A program made the position numbers and the translations under genes. Positions 8,787 to 17,312 of a DNA stretch of 64,000 nucleotides are shown here, piece by piece (position 1 is the stretch's first letter; every line of letters begins with the position of its first letter). The DNA is taken from positions 95,600 through 159,599 of the forward strand of contig CANMQX010000008.1 in NCBI GenBank assembly GCA_947500135.1. The letters are read 5' to 3'. Source of the stretch: an uncultured Paracoccaceae bacterium (GTDB lineage: Bacteria; Pseudomonadota; Alphaproteobacteria; Rhodobacterales; Rhodobacteraceae). Below the pieces are notes generated by a model, which saw only the letters and a program-made list of their open reading frames with translations, did not search any database and was not told the DNA's origin.

Positions 8787-10124
8787 TCAGTCAGCCAAGC
8801 GGCGGGCCAAGGTGTTTTGTCGTTCGATCACGCGCGGCAGATCAATGGTCTGCATGTGGCCATCCGCCACAACCTGACGGCCTTCGACAAACAGGTCGCG
8901 CACCTTCATCGGCCCAGCTAAAACCAGTGCCGCTGGATCCCAGGACCCCGCCGCCTCAACCGATTGCGCATCCCAAATCGCGATATCGGCGCGTTTGCCA
9001 ACAGCAATCTGGCCACAATCATCACGACCCAGAACCTGCGCACCGCCACGGGTTGCGATCTCCAATACCTCGCGTGCAGACATTGCATCGGCGCCATTTC
9101 GGACCCGTTGCAGCAGCATCGCTTGGCGCGCTTCCGCCATGATGTTCCCCACATCATTGCTGGCCGATCCGTCCACACCCAGCCCAACAGGCACGCCCGC
9201 ATCGCGCATCTGACGCACCGGCGCGATACCAGATCCAAGCCTGCAATTGGAACAAGGGCAATGGGCCACGCCAGTCCGGGTGCGGGCGAACAAATCAATC
9301 TCTTGCCCATCCAGTTTTACACAATGGGCATGCCAGACATCATCGCCGACCCACCCCAGATCTTCGGCATATTGGCCAGGACGACAACCGAACTGTTCCA
9401 GTGAATAGGCGATATCCTCGTCATTTTCGGCCAAATGGGTATGCAACATCACACCCTTGTCACGGGCCAACAGGGCGGCGTCGCGCATCAGGTCACGGGT
9501 GACCGAAAACGGGCTGCAAGGGGCCACACCGACGCGGACCATGGCACCCGGACTGGGATCGTGAAACGCATCAATGACCCGGATGCAGTCCTCCAGAATG
9601 GCATTTTCGTCCTCAACCAGCGCATCGGGTGGCAGGCCGCCCGCACTTTCGCCAATGCTCATCGCGCCGCGTGTAGGGTGAAAGCGCAGACCGACCTCGG
9701 CCGCAGCGGCAATAGTATCATCCAGCCGGGCACCATTGGGATAGAGGTACAGGTGATCAGATGTCAGTGTGCAGCCCGACAACGCCAGTTCGACCAAACC
9801 CACCTGGGCCGACACAAACATCTCTTCCGGGCCAAAGCGGGACCAGATTGGATAAAGCGTCTGTAACCAGCCAAATAACAGCGCGTCCTGTGCGGCAGGC
9901 ACGGCCCGGGTCAATGTCTGGTAGAGATGATGGTGCGTATTCACCAATCCGGGGGTGACGACAGTACCCGCCGCATCAAACACCGCACTGCCATCCACCG
10001 GCAGCCCCTGCCCAACATCGGCAATCACACCATCTGCGATCCTGATATCGGCATTTGCCAATTCGCGGCGGCTGTCATCCATCGTCAGAACGACAGCGGC
10101 GTTTTTGATAAGCAGATCAGCCAT
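8787..10124 (-). CDS. 8-oxoguanine deaminase-type amidohydrolase
   Basis: The 445-residue enzyme belongs to the ATZ/TRZ-like amidohydrolases. The N-terminus MADLLIKNAAVVLTMDD, the ligand motif PGLVNTHHHLYQTLTRA and the later HTHLAEN and GLGVDGSASND closely follow the 8-oxoguanine deaminase group, which turns 8-oxoguanine into urate; hydroxyatrazine hydrolases are the nearest alternative. The ATG at 10124 overlaps the stop of the upstream phosphatase gene by 8 bp (ATGGCTGA), which implies coupling. It fits with guaD nearby in handling oxidised and normal guanine. Confidence 0.85.
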   Translation of the reverse strand: MADLLIKNAAVVLTMDDSRRELANADIRIADGVIADVGQGLPVDGSAVFDAAGTVVTPGLVNTHHHLYQTLTRAVPAAQDALLFGWLQTLYPIWSRFGPEEMFVSAQVGLVELALSGCTLTSDHLYLYPNGARLDDTIAAAAEVGLRFHPTRGAMSIGESAGGLPPDALVEDENAILEDCIRVIDAFHDPSPGAMVRVGVAPCSPFSVTRDLMRDAALLARDKGVMLHTHLAENDEDIAYSLEQFGCRPGQYAEDLGWVGDDVWHAHCVKLDGQEIDLFARTRTGVAHCPCSNCRLGSGIAPVRQMRDAGVPVGLGVDGSASNDVGNIMAEARQAMLLQRVRNGADAMSAREVLEIATRGGAQVLGRDDCGQIAVGKRADIAIWDAQSVEAAGSWDPAALVLAGPMKVRDLFVEGRQVVADGHMQTIDLPRVIERQNTLARRLAD

Positions 10125-10926
10125 CAACCACATCTTTCAAAACGGACAAGGCCGCGGCGTGAATTGCGGGGTTCGCGGCTGCAAGGGCCCGACCACCTTG
10201 ATGGGCGGGGCCGCCTGCCCAATCCGTCACGATGCCACCTGCCGCCGTCACCACGGCAATCGGCGCCTGAATATCGTAAGGGTTCAACCCCGCCTCAATC
10301 ACCAAATCCACCTGCCCGGCTGCCAGCAAGGCGTAACCGTAACAATCCATGCCATAGCGGGTCAGAAGTGTCTGACCGGCGACAGCCTGAAACGCACGCA
10401 TCTCTAACTCTGTCCCCACTTCGGGAAATGTCGTCAGCACGGTGGCCGCTGCCAGACCGGTGACAGCGCTGGTGGTCAGGGCCTGCTGGCCGCGCGGCCC
10501 GGTGATCTGGGCCAGGTCGAACCCACCGATAAACCGTTCACCGATATAGGGCTGGTCAATGATGCCGAACAAAGGGCCAGTGGCATCAGCCACCGAAATC
10601 AGAACCCCCCAAGTCGGGGTGCCGCTGATATAGCCGCGTGTGCCATCAATCGGGTCCAGCACCCAGGTAAACTCAGTGGTGCCCTGATAATGGCCAAACT
10701 CTTCGCCCAGAATACTGTCATCAGGGCGTTCATTGGCCAACACAGCACGCATCGCGCGCTCTGCCGCGCGGTCAGCTTCGGTGACGGGGTCAAAACCGTC
10801 ATCCAGTTTATTATCGGTGGAAAGGGCAGGCTGGCGAAACAGGCGAAGTGTTTCAGGACGGGCTGCATCTGCAAGCAAATGCGCAACACGGATCAGATCC
10901 GTTTTCGTCGTGGTATCGAGTGGCAT
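10117..10926 (-). CDS. Inositol-monophosphatase-family histidinol-phosphatase (HisN-like)
   Basis: This 269-residue protein has the lithium-sensitive phosphatase motifs: FDPVTEADRAAERAMR, GEEFGHY (metal Glu), WVLDPIDGTRGYISGTPTWG (motif 2, the DPIDGT metal site) and, late, NPYDIQAPIAVVTAAGG. The GTRGYISGTPTWG variant is typical of HisN-type histidinol-phosphatases rather than SuhB (compare 22.9k). It would dephosphorylate histidinol phosphate in histidine synthesis. No other his biosynthetic gene except a HisC-like aminotransferase (36.3k) is present. Confidence 0.82.
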   Translation of the reverse strand: MPLDTTTKTDLIRVAHLLADAARPETLRLFRQPALSTDNKLDDGFDPVTEADRAAERAMRAVLANERPDDSILGEEFGHYQGTTEFTWVLDPIDGTRGYISGTPTWGVLISVADATGPLFGIIDQPYIGERFIGGFDLAQITGPRGQQALTTSAVTGLAAATVLTTFPEVGTELEMRAFQAVAGQTLLTRYGMDCYGYALLAAGQVDLVIEAGLNPYDIQAPIAVVTAAGGIVTDWAGGPAHQGGRALAAANPAIHAAALSVLKDVVDG

Positions 10927-10995
10927 GATCGATCCTTATCTGCCCTGCGCTTACCTCGGCGGTAGCGCGGGGCAGATAAAGGGTCAAGCCCGCGA

Positions 10996-11367
10996 TCAGG
11001 CCGCTTCGCTTAGAACGCGGGCAAGATCGAACAGACGACGACGCTGGTTTTCAGGGATCGCGTAATAAGAGCGCAGCAGCTCCAACGCTTCCTTGTCGGT
11101 CAGGATATCACCCGGCATATCACTATTGGCGCCGTCAGCCGGAGGTTGAGTATCAAGCCCCTCGAAAAAGAATGACACAGGTACGTTCAGCACTTTCGCA
11201 ATATCCCAGAGCCGCGATGCGCTGACCCGGTTCATGCCCGTTTCATATTTCTGGATTTGCTGAAACTTGATCCCTACCTTCTCAGCAAGCTGTTGCTGGG
11301 TCGTCCCGCTCATCCAGCGGCGGTGCCTAATTCGCTTGCCTACATGTACATCTACAGGATGTTTCAT
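10996..11367 (-). CDS. XRE-family transcriptional regulator
   Basis: The 123-residue protein has an N-terminal helix-turn-helix (about residues 10-65; GTTQQQLAEKVGIKFQQIQK recognition region followed by YETGMNRVSASRLWDIAKVL) and a short C-terminal tail. This is the common alphaproteobacterial small XRE type that resembles the SinR/Cro fold. A 277-bp gap separates it from the divergent quinone oxidoreductase. That gap must carry both promoters, but I see no clear operator. The target is unknown. Confidence 0.85.
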   Translation of the reverse strand: MKHPVDVHVGKRIRHRRWMSGTTQQQLAEKVGIKFQQIQKYETGMNRVSASRLWDIAKVLNVPVSFFFEGLDTQPPADGANSDMPGDILTDKEALELLRSYYAIPENQRRRLFDLARVLSEAA

Positions 11368-11644
11368 TTGTTCGTTTCCTTAGTTTGAAAGAACACGGCA
11401 TGTGTGTCGCCAGTGCCCGATACAGCGTTTCGCGCGTTCCCCAACCCATCAACGCGTTTAGAATGATGATGTGCATGACACCAATCACTCGTAACACGCA
11501 ACGGTTGCAGTAACAGACCTGACCTTAAAGACAGGTTCATGATGACACTTTTTGTCCAAGCGGTCAAAGCCGCTGTCCTTTCATACCGACCCATGTTTTG
11601 TTGATAAGGGTTAATAAAGTCATACCAAGGAGGATTCGTTTCGT

Positions 11645-12604
11645 ATGCGCGCATTTCTAGTGTCATCGTTTGATAACGCCCCAACCGTCGAGAATGTTCC
11701 CGCTCCGATTGCAAAAAATGATGAGGTTCTCCTCGACATTGCAGCATGCGGCCTGAACTTCGCAGATTTGCTTATGGCAAAGGGCACTTATCAGGACACA
11801 CCGGTGCCGCCCTTCACCCTCGGGATGGAGGTTTGCGGGACCGTCACGGCACTTGGGCCAAACGTAACGACGCCTGCGATTGGGACCCGTGTCGCGGTGT
11901 TCGGGGGCAATGGCGGATTGGCCGAACAAGGTGTGTTCCCGGCGGCGTTATGCCGCCCGGTGCCCGATGACATGCCCTCTGACGTGGCGGCGGGCTTTAT
12001 GGTGGCTTACGGGACGTCGCATCTGGTGCTGACACGACGCGCGCAATTGCAAAAAGGCGAAACACTTCTTGTGCTGGGCGCAGCTGGTGGCGTTGGACTG
12101 ACCGCCGTTGAAATTGGCAAGGCAATGGGGGCGACCGTGATCGCCGTCGCGCGCGGCGCTGATAAACTGGCCGTGGCCAAAAACGCCGGGGCCGATCATC
12201 TGATCGACAGTACAACAGACGACATCACCGAGGCCGTCAAGGCCCTGGGCGGGGCCGATGTTGTTTATGATCCGGTCGGCGGTGATGCATTCAAGGCTGC
12301 ATTACGGGCCTGCAACCGCGAGGCGCGTGTCATTGTCATCGGATTTGCCAGCGGCGACGTGCCGGCAATCCCGGCCAATATCATTCTGGTCAAGAACATC
12401 ACAGTGATCGGTTTCTATTGGGGCGGCTACCTGCGCTTTAACCCCACCGCGCTGGCCGACAGTCTGGATGAGTTGATGGCATGGTATGCACAGGGCCGTC
12501 TACGCCCGCATATCAGCCATGTCATGCCGTTAGACGATGCAGCCAAGGCATTGGAACTCATGCGAAATCGTACCTCGACAGGCAAGGTTGTTGTCACGCC
12601 ATAA
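11645..12604 (+). CDS. NADPH:quinone oxidoreductase-type zinc-less MDR dehydrogenase
   Basis: This medium-chain reductase of 319 residues has an N-terminal GroES-like part (CGLNFADLLMAKGTYQ) and a Rossmann domain with the dinucleotide site VLGAAGGVGLTAVEIGKAMG at about residues 140-160. The quinone oxidoreductase/crotonase-like subgroup lacks the catalytic zinc ligands, and none are seen here. It would reduce quinones or enoyl substrates with NADPH. A GGAGG-like ribosome-binding site precedes the ATG. The stop overlaps the convergent LysR gene by 11 bp. Confidence 0.88.
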   Translation: MRAFLVSSFDNAPTVENVPAPIAKNDEVLLDIAACGLNFADLLMAKGTYQDTPVPPFTLGMEVCGTVTALGPNVTTPAIGTRVAVFGGNGGLAEQGVFPAALCRPVPDDMPSDVAAGFMVAYGTSHLVLTRRAQLQKGETLLVLGAAGGVGLTAVEIGKAMGATVIAVARGADKLAVAKNAGADHLIDSTTDDITEAVKALGGADVVYDPVGGDAFKAALRACNREARVIVIGFASGDVPAIPANIILVKNITVIGFYWGGYLRFNPTALADSLDELMAWYAQGRLRPHISHVMPLDDAAKALELMRNRTSTGKVVVTP

Positions 12605-13463
12605 TCGGCGTCCGCAAGGTGTGAAACCCGTCGCGCAAGAACTCCGCCAGATCAGGTAAGATTGGGCCATCCTGCACCGTCGCACTATACATATTGATAT
12701 TCACATCGATCAGATCAGGCAGGCTGCCACCGTGATGGATGCACTCAAAATGGCGCGGTTCTGTGCCTTCCAGCATCGTATGCACGGCCAAATCCGCGCT
12801 CACTGTCGCCTCGACAGTGCGGGTTGAATTGCTTTCGACAGCCATATCCCAGGGAATACCAACCTCATCCAGACGACGCTGCACATATTGGCGAAAGATG
12901 CACCGGCCCTCATAAGCCAGCCGCAAGGGGCGCTGTTTCCAGGCCTGACCACCGGGCGCGCCCATCCAGACAAGCGGCAATTTCGCCAGCGTCTCGCCCC
13001 CCAAACCGACGCTATCTTCGGTCGTCAGGATCACGTCAATCTCGCCACGGTTGAATTGCTCTTTCAGTTTTCGTGTATAAGAGGAAACCAACTGTACCCG
13101 GACACGCGGATAGGCCGCAGCAAAGCGCTGTAAAACCTTCGGGATAACCGGGTAGATCACGTCATGCGGCACGCCTAGCGTCACCTCACCTTCAAACTCT
13201 ACCGCTGTTAGTTTGCCATAAATCTCGTCATTCAGCGCAAGCATCCGCCGGGCATAGCTCAGCAGCTGTTCGCCCTGTGGTGTCAGGCCAATGGCGCGGG
13301 CAGATCGATCCAGCAGCGACACATTCAACGACTCTTCCAGCCGTTTCAGCTGCATCGATACCGCGGACTGTGTCAAGTTCAGCAACCCGGCCGCCTTGGT
13401 TACCCCGCCAGTATCTGACACAGCCACAAACGACCGCAACGCTGTCATATCAAGATTTCTCAT
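12594..13463 (-). CDS. LysR-family transcriptional regulator
   Basis: The protein (289 residues) has the LysR N-terminal winged helix (MTALRSFVAVSDTGGVTKAAGLLNLTQ region, residues 6-65, here read as two short parts) and an effector-binding domain from about residue 90. It is convergent with the quinone oxidoreductase gene and divergent from the DUF1127 gene. The roughly 115-bp gap with the latter is AT-rich and contains ATTCG-type repeats that could hold its operator. The effector and targets are unknown. Confidence 0.9.
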   Translation of the reverse strand: MRNLDMTALRSFVAVSDTGGVTKAAGLLNLTQSAVSMQLKRLEESLNVSLLDRSARAIGLTPQGEQLLSYARRMLALNDEIYGKLTAVEFEGEVTLGVPHDVIYPVIPKVLQRFAAAYPRVRVQLVSSYTRKLKEQFNRGEIDVILTTEDSVGLGGETLAKLPLVWMGAPGGQAWKQRPLRLAYEGRCIFRQYVQRRLDEVGIPWDMAVESNSTRTVEATVSADLAVHTMLEGTEPRHFECIHHGGSLPDLIDVNINMYSATVQDGPILPDLAEFLRDGFHTLRTPIMA

Positions 13464-13579
13464 TCATCAACATCCTTGATGCATATACTATCAAATATTC
13501 GTTTTTATCATGCCAGATGCCACGATACATATCAAGCATTCGAATGAAATAGCTTCACTTGATCACGAAAGGACATGAC

Positions 13580-13801
13580 ATGAGCATATTTACACTCCAT
13601 AAATCGACTGGTCTTTGCACCAAACCGGCGCGGCGTGGATGGCTTCTTGCGGTGGCAGACATGCTTGCGGTTGCGCGGCAGCGGCGCCATTTGTCCCGGT
13701 TGGACACGCATCAGCTTCGGGATATCGGGCTCAGCGAACATCAAGCACGGACAGAAGCAGAAAAACCAATCTGGGATACGCCGTCATATTGGCAGCGATA
13801 A
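13580..13801 (+). CDS. DUF1127 (YjiS-like) small protein
   Basis: A basic protein of 73 residues whose C-terminal half, RQRRHLSRLDTHQLRDIGLS (residues ~40-59), is the DUF1127 motif. In alphaproteobacteria such small Arg-rich proteins have been linked to small-RNA-controlled phosphate and carbon responses and to RNA binding. That is family knowledge and is not shown here. The ATG at 13580 follows GAAAGGACATGAC. It lies divergently from the LysR gene, whose product may control it. Confidence 0.82.
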   Translation: MSIFTLHKSTGLCTKPARRGWLLAVADMLAVARQRRHLSRLDTHQLRDIGLSEHQARTEAEKPIWDTPSYWQR

Positions 13802-13865
13802 CCCCTTTATTTCCTTTGGCCTGCGACATTCCCGCCCGAAATAATCAGATTTAACGAAATCGCCC

Positions 13866-13895
13866 CGACGGAGCCTTGAAAAAAGGGCTCTGTCG
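13866..13895 (+). terminator. Hairpin after the DUF1127 gene
   Basis: An inverted repeat of 10 bp (CGACGGAGCC / GGCTCTGTCG, one G-T pair) with a 10-nt loop lies between the DUF1127 stop and the Bax-inhibitor gene. There is no T-run after it, so it may be a weak terminator, an attenuator or a 5'-UTR element of the downstream gene. Confidence 0.4.
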
Positions 13896-13954
13896 GCCAA
13901 TATTGGCAACAAGGATGCCGTTTTGCGGCGCAACTGGTTATTCTGGAGGTCTAA

Positions 13955-14728
13955 ATGGCTCAATACGAGACAATGAAATCAACGGTTGGCGGTGTTCGGA
14001 CCGCCGCCATCGACGAAGGGCTACGCGCCCACATGAACAAGGTCTACGGCACCATGTCTGTTGGCATGCTGATCACAGCTGCTGCGGCTTGGGCGATTTC
14101 AGGTCTGGCATTGTCCAGTGATCCGACACCTTATCAGATCGGTGCATCGACTTATCTGACCGATCTGGGGGTAACACTCTACACCACGCCTCTGAAATGG
14201 GTCGTGATGTTCCTGCCACTCGCCATGGTGTTCATGTTCGGCGCAATGATCAACCGACTCTCAGCCGCTGGTGCGCAGACGTTCTTTTACGTCTTTGCCG
14301 CCGCGATGGGTGTGTCGATCAGCTGGATCTTCGCGGTCTTCACCGGATTTTCGATCATCCAGATTTTCCTAATCACGGCAATCGCCTTCGCCAGCCTGTC
14401 GCTCTGGGGATACACCACAAAGAAAGACATCTCTGGTTGGGGGTCGTTCCTGATCATGGGTGTGGTTGGTTTGTTGGTGGCAATGATCGTCAACATCTTC
14501 CTGCAATCGCCTGCCATCATGTTCGCGATCTCTGCAATTGGTGTGCTGATTTTCGCAGGTCTCACAGCCTACGACACGCAAAAGATCAAAAACGACTACC
14601 TCGCACATGCCGCAAGCGGCGACAGCGAATGGTTGGCTAAGTCTGCGATCATGGGTGCGTTGAACCTGTATCTGGACTTCATCAACATGTTCATGTTCCT
14701 GCTGCAACTCTTCGGCAGCCGCGAATAA
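13955..14728 (+). CDS. Bax inhibitor-1/YccA family membrane protein
   Basis: The 257-residue protein has about seven membrane helices from residue 30 onward and the BI-1 family hallmarks: GLTAYDTQKIKNDY near residue 205 and ALNLYLDFINMFMFLLQL at the end. The family includes the pH-sensitive calcium leak channel BsYetJ and E. coli YccA, which modulates FtsH. The soluble N-terminus, AQYETMKSTVGG, is typical of alphaproteobacterial members. A GGAGG site precedes the ATG, and a strong terminator follows, so the gene is probably monocistronic. Confidence 0.94.
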   Translation: MAQYETMKSTVGGVRTAAIDEGLRAHMNKVYGTMSVGMLITAAAAWAISGLALSSDPTPYQIGASTYLTDLGVTLYTTPLKWVVMFLPLAMVFMFGAMINRLSAAGAQTFFYVFAAAMGVSISWIFAVFTGFSIIQIFLITAIAFASLSLWGYTTKKDISGWGSFLIMGVVGLLVAMIVNIFLQSPAIMFAISAIGVLIFAGLTAYDTQKIKNDYLAHAASGDSEWLAKSAIMGALNLYLDFINMFMFLLQLFGSRE

Positions 14729-14754
14729 ACCTCGCCTCCGGCGGGTACCGATTG

Positions 14755-14788
14755 GCCCGGTCAAGCGTAACGCTTGGCCGGGCTTTTT
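14755..14788 (+). terminator. Rho-independent terminator after the BI-1 gene
   Basis: A 13-bp stem (GCCCGGTCAAGCG / CGCTTGGCCGGGC with one G-T pair) with a TAA loop is followed directly by TTTTT. It ends the Bax-inhibitor-1 transcript. Confidence 0.92.
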
Positions 14789-14964
14789 CGTTCCAAATCA
14801 CGATATTCCGCCGACAAGTTGTCCATACGCTGTCCGCTGGCGTTCAGGTGACATTTCAGAATGTACGATCAATCATCAAAGGCAGCAGCATGGCTACAAA
14901 CTTCGGGATATGCAAAATCGGCCGACTCATTACGCGGTCAGCACCCGGCAATCATATGACCGGA

Positions 14965-15750
14965 CTAAACGGTCACGCCTCTTGCTGCATAAAGAGCAAC
15001 AGCAGCGGCGTTGGACACATTCAACGATCCAAAGCCACCCGCAGCATCAATACGTACCAATCCATCACAGGTGGCGAGCGTTTTTTCGCGCAGGCCCGGC
15101 CCCTCGGCCCCCATGACCAGAGCAACGGCATGATCACGACGACCAGAAAGCGCCTCGTCAATCGTCTGATCAGCCGTGCCATCCAGCCCCAACACCAAGT
15201 AACCCATGCCTTGTAGTGCGACCATCGTATCAGCCAGGTTACGGACACGCAGATAGGGCTGACGCTCCAATGCGCCGCTGGCTGTCTTTGCCAATGCACC
15301 GGTCTCGGGTGCTGCGTGACGCTGCACGGCGATCACTGCGCGGGCGCCAAACACCTCTGCTGATCGCAGGATCGCACCAACGTTATGTGGATCAGTGACG
15401 CGGTCCAACAGCACAAGTCGAGGCGGCATTGGCCCGTCACCAATGGCCACATCCTCAAGCGATCCCCAGTTTAATGGCTTGACCTCAAGAGCGGCCCCTT
15501 GGTGCACCGATTGCGGATCCAAGGGCGCCGCAAATCTACGCGGGTCCGAGATTTCAGGTTCCACACCGCCTATAGCGACGGCATCTCCTAGACGCTCGAG
15601 CGCGTTGCGGGTCACCACAAGGCGCAGCTTTATACGGGCCGGGTTTTCCAGCGCATCGCGGACAGCATGCAAACCAAAAAGCCAGACCGTTTCGCTGGCT
15701 GCGACACGTTTTGCCTGTTCCTTGGCAATAACCCATTTCGGCTTTTTCAT
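14965..15750 (-). CDS. rlmB: SPOUT 23S rRNA 2'-O-methyltransferase (RlmB-like)
   Basis: This SpoU/TrmH-type enzyme of 261 residues has an N-terminal substrate-binding part (ETVWLFGLHAVRDALENPAR) and a knotted SPOUT domain with LLDRVTDPHNVGAILRSAEVFG, VMGAEGPGLR and the C-terminal AAGGFGSLNVSNAAAVALY, which bind S-adenosylmethionine. RlmB methylates G2251 of 23S rRNA; a closely related TrmH-family target cannot be excluded. The ATG at 15750 (MKKPKW) is chosen because the longer frame would run across tRNA-Tyr. The gene is head-to-head with that tRNA. Confidence 0.9.
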   Translation of the reverse strand: MKKPKWVIAKEQAKRVAASETVWLFGLHAVRDALENPARIKLRLVVTRNALERLGDAVAIGGVEPEISDPRRFAAPLDPQSVHQGAALEVKPLNWGSLEDVAIGDGPMPPRLVLLDRVTDPHNVGAILRSAEVFGARAVIAVQRHAAPETGALAKTASGALERQPYLRVRNLADTMVALQGMGYLVLGLDGTADQTIDEALSGRRDHAVALVMGAEGPGLREKTLATCDGLVRIDAAGGFGSLNVSNAAAVALYAARGVTV

Positions 15751-15875
15751 ATGACTACCCAATGCGACACTCTGCCCGAGGCGATACCGCACATCCCGCG
15801 CACTGTGAAGAGGATGCGAAACGATCATATTTGTTGTTGACGGGCCAATGAGCGGGGGGTAATCAGCCCGACAGT

Positions 15876-15959
15876 GGGCGACAGGCCGCAAGGTGTGGCA
15901 GGGGACTGTAACTCCCTCGCGGAGACGCACGCCTGGTTCGATTCCAGGGTCGCCCACCA
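15876..15959 (+). tRNA. tRNA-Tyr (GTA)
   Basis: The acceptor stem GGGCGAC/GTCGCCC pairs perfectly. The anticodon loop CTGTAAC gives anticodon GTA. A long variable arm and the T-arm CCTGG-TTCGATT-CCAGG are present, and CCA is encoded. Its 3' end borders the decayed integrase gene, so it was probably the integration target of an old element. Confidence 0.95.
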
Positions 15960-16052
15960 TTACACTCAACATGCTGTTTTTTATGGCCCTGAGGTGCTAA
16001 CATGTACCCCAGATAGGCCATATTCGATGCAAACGGGCATAATTTCGATACA

Positions 16053-16628
16053 ATGAGTGACCAAGAGAGGGTCCTCTACCTGAAAATCGACCGTGGTAGA
16101 TACTTCTACCAGCGTCGCGTTTCACAGCAGATCCAGGCTCATCTCGGTATCCGCAGGTGGCAATTGCCATGTGGCAATGTCAGCACTCCAAAGCCGTTCA
16201 GATGGTGGTGACTTGGGCCTAGGAATGACGAACTTATTGCCAAGCTGCGGGAGGCTGGCGTGTCTGCCGTCCGCGCAACCAAGGCGAAACGTGCCGTCGA
16301 ACCTAATCCATTTGATATTCCCCGTTTCTACGAGATGACAGAGCAGCTTGACGGAGAAAAACAGCACTTCCCAAAACGTGCTATTCCTCGTTCTTGGCAG
16401 GCTGCTGCGAAGATGTTGCAAGATGCAAAAGCGGCTTTTATGCGGGTCAGCCCGATCAGGAAACTAACATACAAACAATCAACTTCTGGATTGAGGAAAC
16501 GAGGCGTGGTGATCCGCCAACTAGAATACAAGAAGTTCACACGTACTCACCGGTGGTAGGTCGCATTAAGACTTTGGACCCTAAGCTTGTTCGGAAAGCA
16601 AAGATCAGACTGATTGATTTGCTCCCTC
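16053..16628 (+). pseudogene. Decayed tyrosine integrase, N-terminal part (DUF6538-like)
   Basis: From the ATG at 16053 the sequence reads YLKIDRGRYFYQRRVSQQ and IQAHLGIRRWQLPCGNVS, an N-terminus like that of DUF6538-type site-specific integrases, then breaks at a stop near 16211. Related sequence continues in other frames: ELIAKLREAGVSAVRATKAK (from ~16231), AKMLQDAKAAF (to ~16440), then YAGQPDQETNIQTINFWIEE (from ~16438). At least three frameshifts and the loss of the catalytic domain make it non-functional. It starts 94 bp after tRNA-Tyr and is cut by the IS remnant near 16628. Confidence 0.72.
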
Positions 16629-16629
16629 T

Positions 16630-16942
16630 GTCTGTCGTCAGGGTTTTTGGGACCAATGGTGGCCTGAAGTAAGATAGCGTTTGGCTCATCTTGTTGGTTT
16701 GATTATGCGGCGTGCTGCCGGTGATGCAAGCGTCGCGCTTCGAGTCTCTTGCGTTTAATCCTTTCGCGTTGTTTTAGAATGGCTTTGTCGCGGCCGAAGT
16801 AGACGTCGGCACGAATGTTGGTGCAGAGCTTCCACGAGACGATGTAGCGGCTGTAATCGTCCAGGACCGTACTGAGATAGAATCAGCCCCAGCCCAGCAC
16901 CTTGATGTAGGTGAAGTCTGTCGTCCAGCTCAACTTTTCTTT
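16630..16942 (-). pseudogene. IS3-family transposase (orfB) remnant with IS end
   Basis: On the reverse strand the sequence reads WTTDFTYIKVLGWG, a TGA where Trp is expected, then FYLSTVLDDYSRYIVSWKLC, followed after an evident internal deletion by the terminal block RDKAILKQRERIKRKRLEAR and a TAA at 16703. The second DDE acidic residue region is missing. Downstream, 16630-16700 resembles the end of such an IS (ACCAACAAGATGAGCC and a GACGACAGACAG terminus). It is dead: internal stop, deletion and no orfA. Confidence 0.78.
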
Positions 16943-17037
16943 ATTTTGACAACAAGTATGAGTGGCATCGAACGCTCGGCCAAGCGTCAAGGTTACAACG
17001 CAGTTCAGGTTTAAGACATTGAATATGAAAACTTAAT

Positions 17038-17123
17038 TGGTGCGGGCGGTGGGACTCGAACCCACACGGGCATACGCCCCTCAGATTTTAAGTCTGGTAT
17101 GTCTACCATTCCATCACGCCCGC
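17038..17123 (-). tRNA. tRNA-Leu (TAA)
   Basis: On the reverse strand the acceptor GCGGGCG/CGCCCGC pairs perfectly. The anticodon stem-loop CCAGA-CTTAAAA-TCTG gives TAA. The long variable arm of class II tRNAs, a normal T-arm (GTGGGTTCGAGTCCCAC) and an encoded CCA are present. Confidence 0.94.
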
Positions 17124-17226
17124 ATCCGGCGCAGTCTTCAATTTTCACCATCGAGCCCATTTTGGGCCTGAAAGCAGTCTTTTCGACGCAACGCCTTGTT
17201 CCGTATGCACAACTTGGCACAGACAC

Positions 17227-17268
17227 AAGGATTTTAGTCTCCAGTGTCTACCATTCCACCACGCAGGC
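17227..17268 (-). pseudogene. 5' half of a second tRNA-Leu
   Basis: On the reverse strand, GCCTGCGTGGTGGAATGGTAG and the following D-arm and anticodon-arm bases (GACACTGGAGACTAAAATCC) match the 5' half of a leucine tRNA and differ from the intact neighbour. The sequence ends after the anticodon loop, with no variable arm, T-arm or acceptor 3' strand. It is a truncated tRNA copy, probably left by recombination or by an integrated element. Confidence 0.65.
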
Positions 17269-17312
17269 ACGTCACTTTCCTAAGATGACCGGCGAAGTTG
17301 GGCAAGCCATGA

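Noticed and set aside
11368..11644. A possible coding frame on the reverse strand upstream of the XRE gene
   Set aside because: It overlaps the start of the quinone oxidoreductase, shows no family similarity and leaves no room for two promoters.
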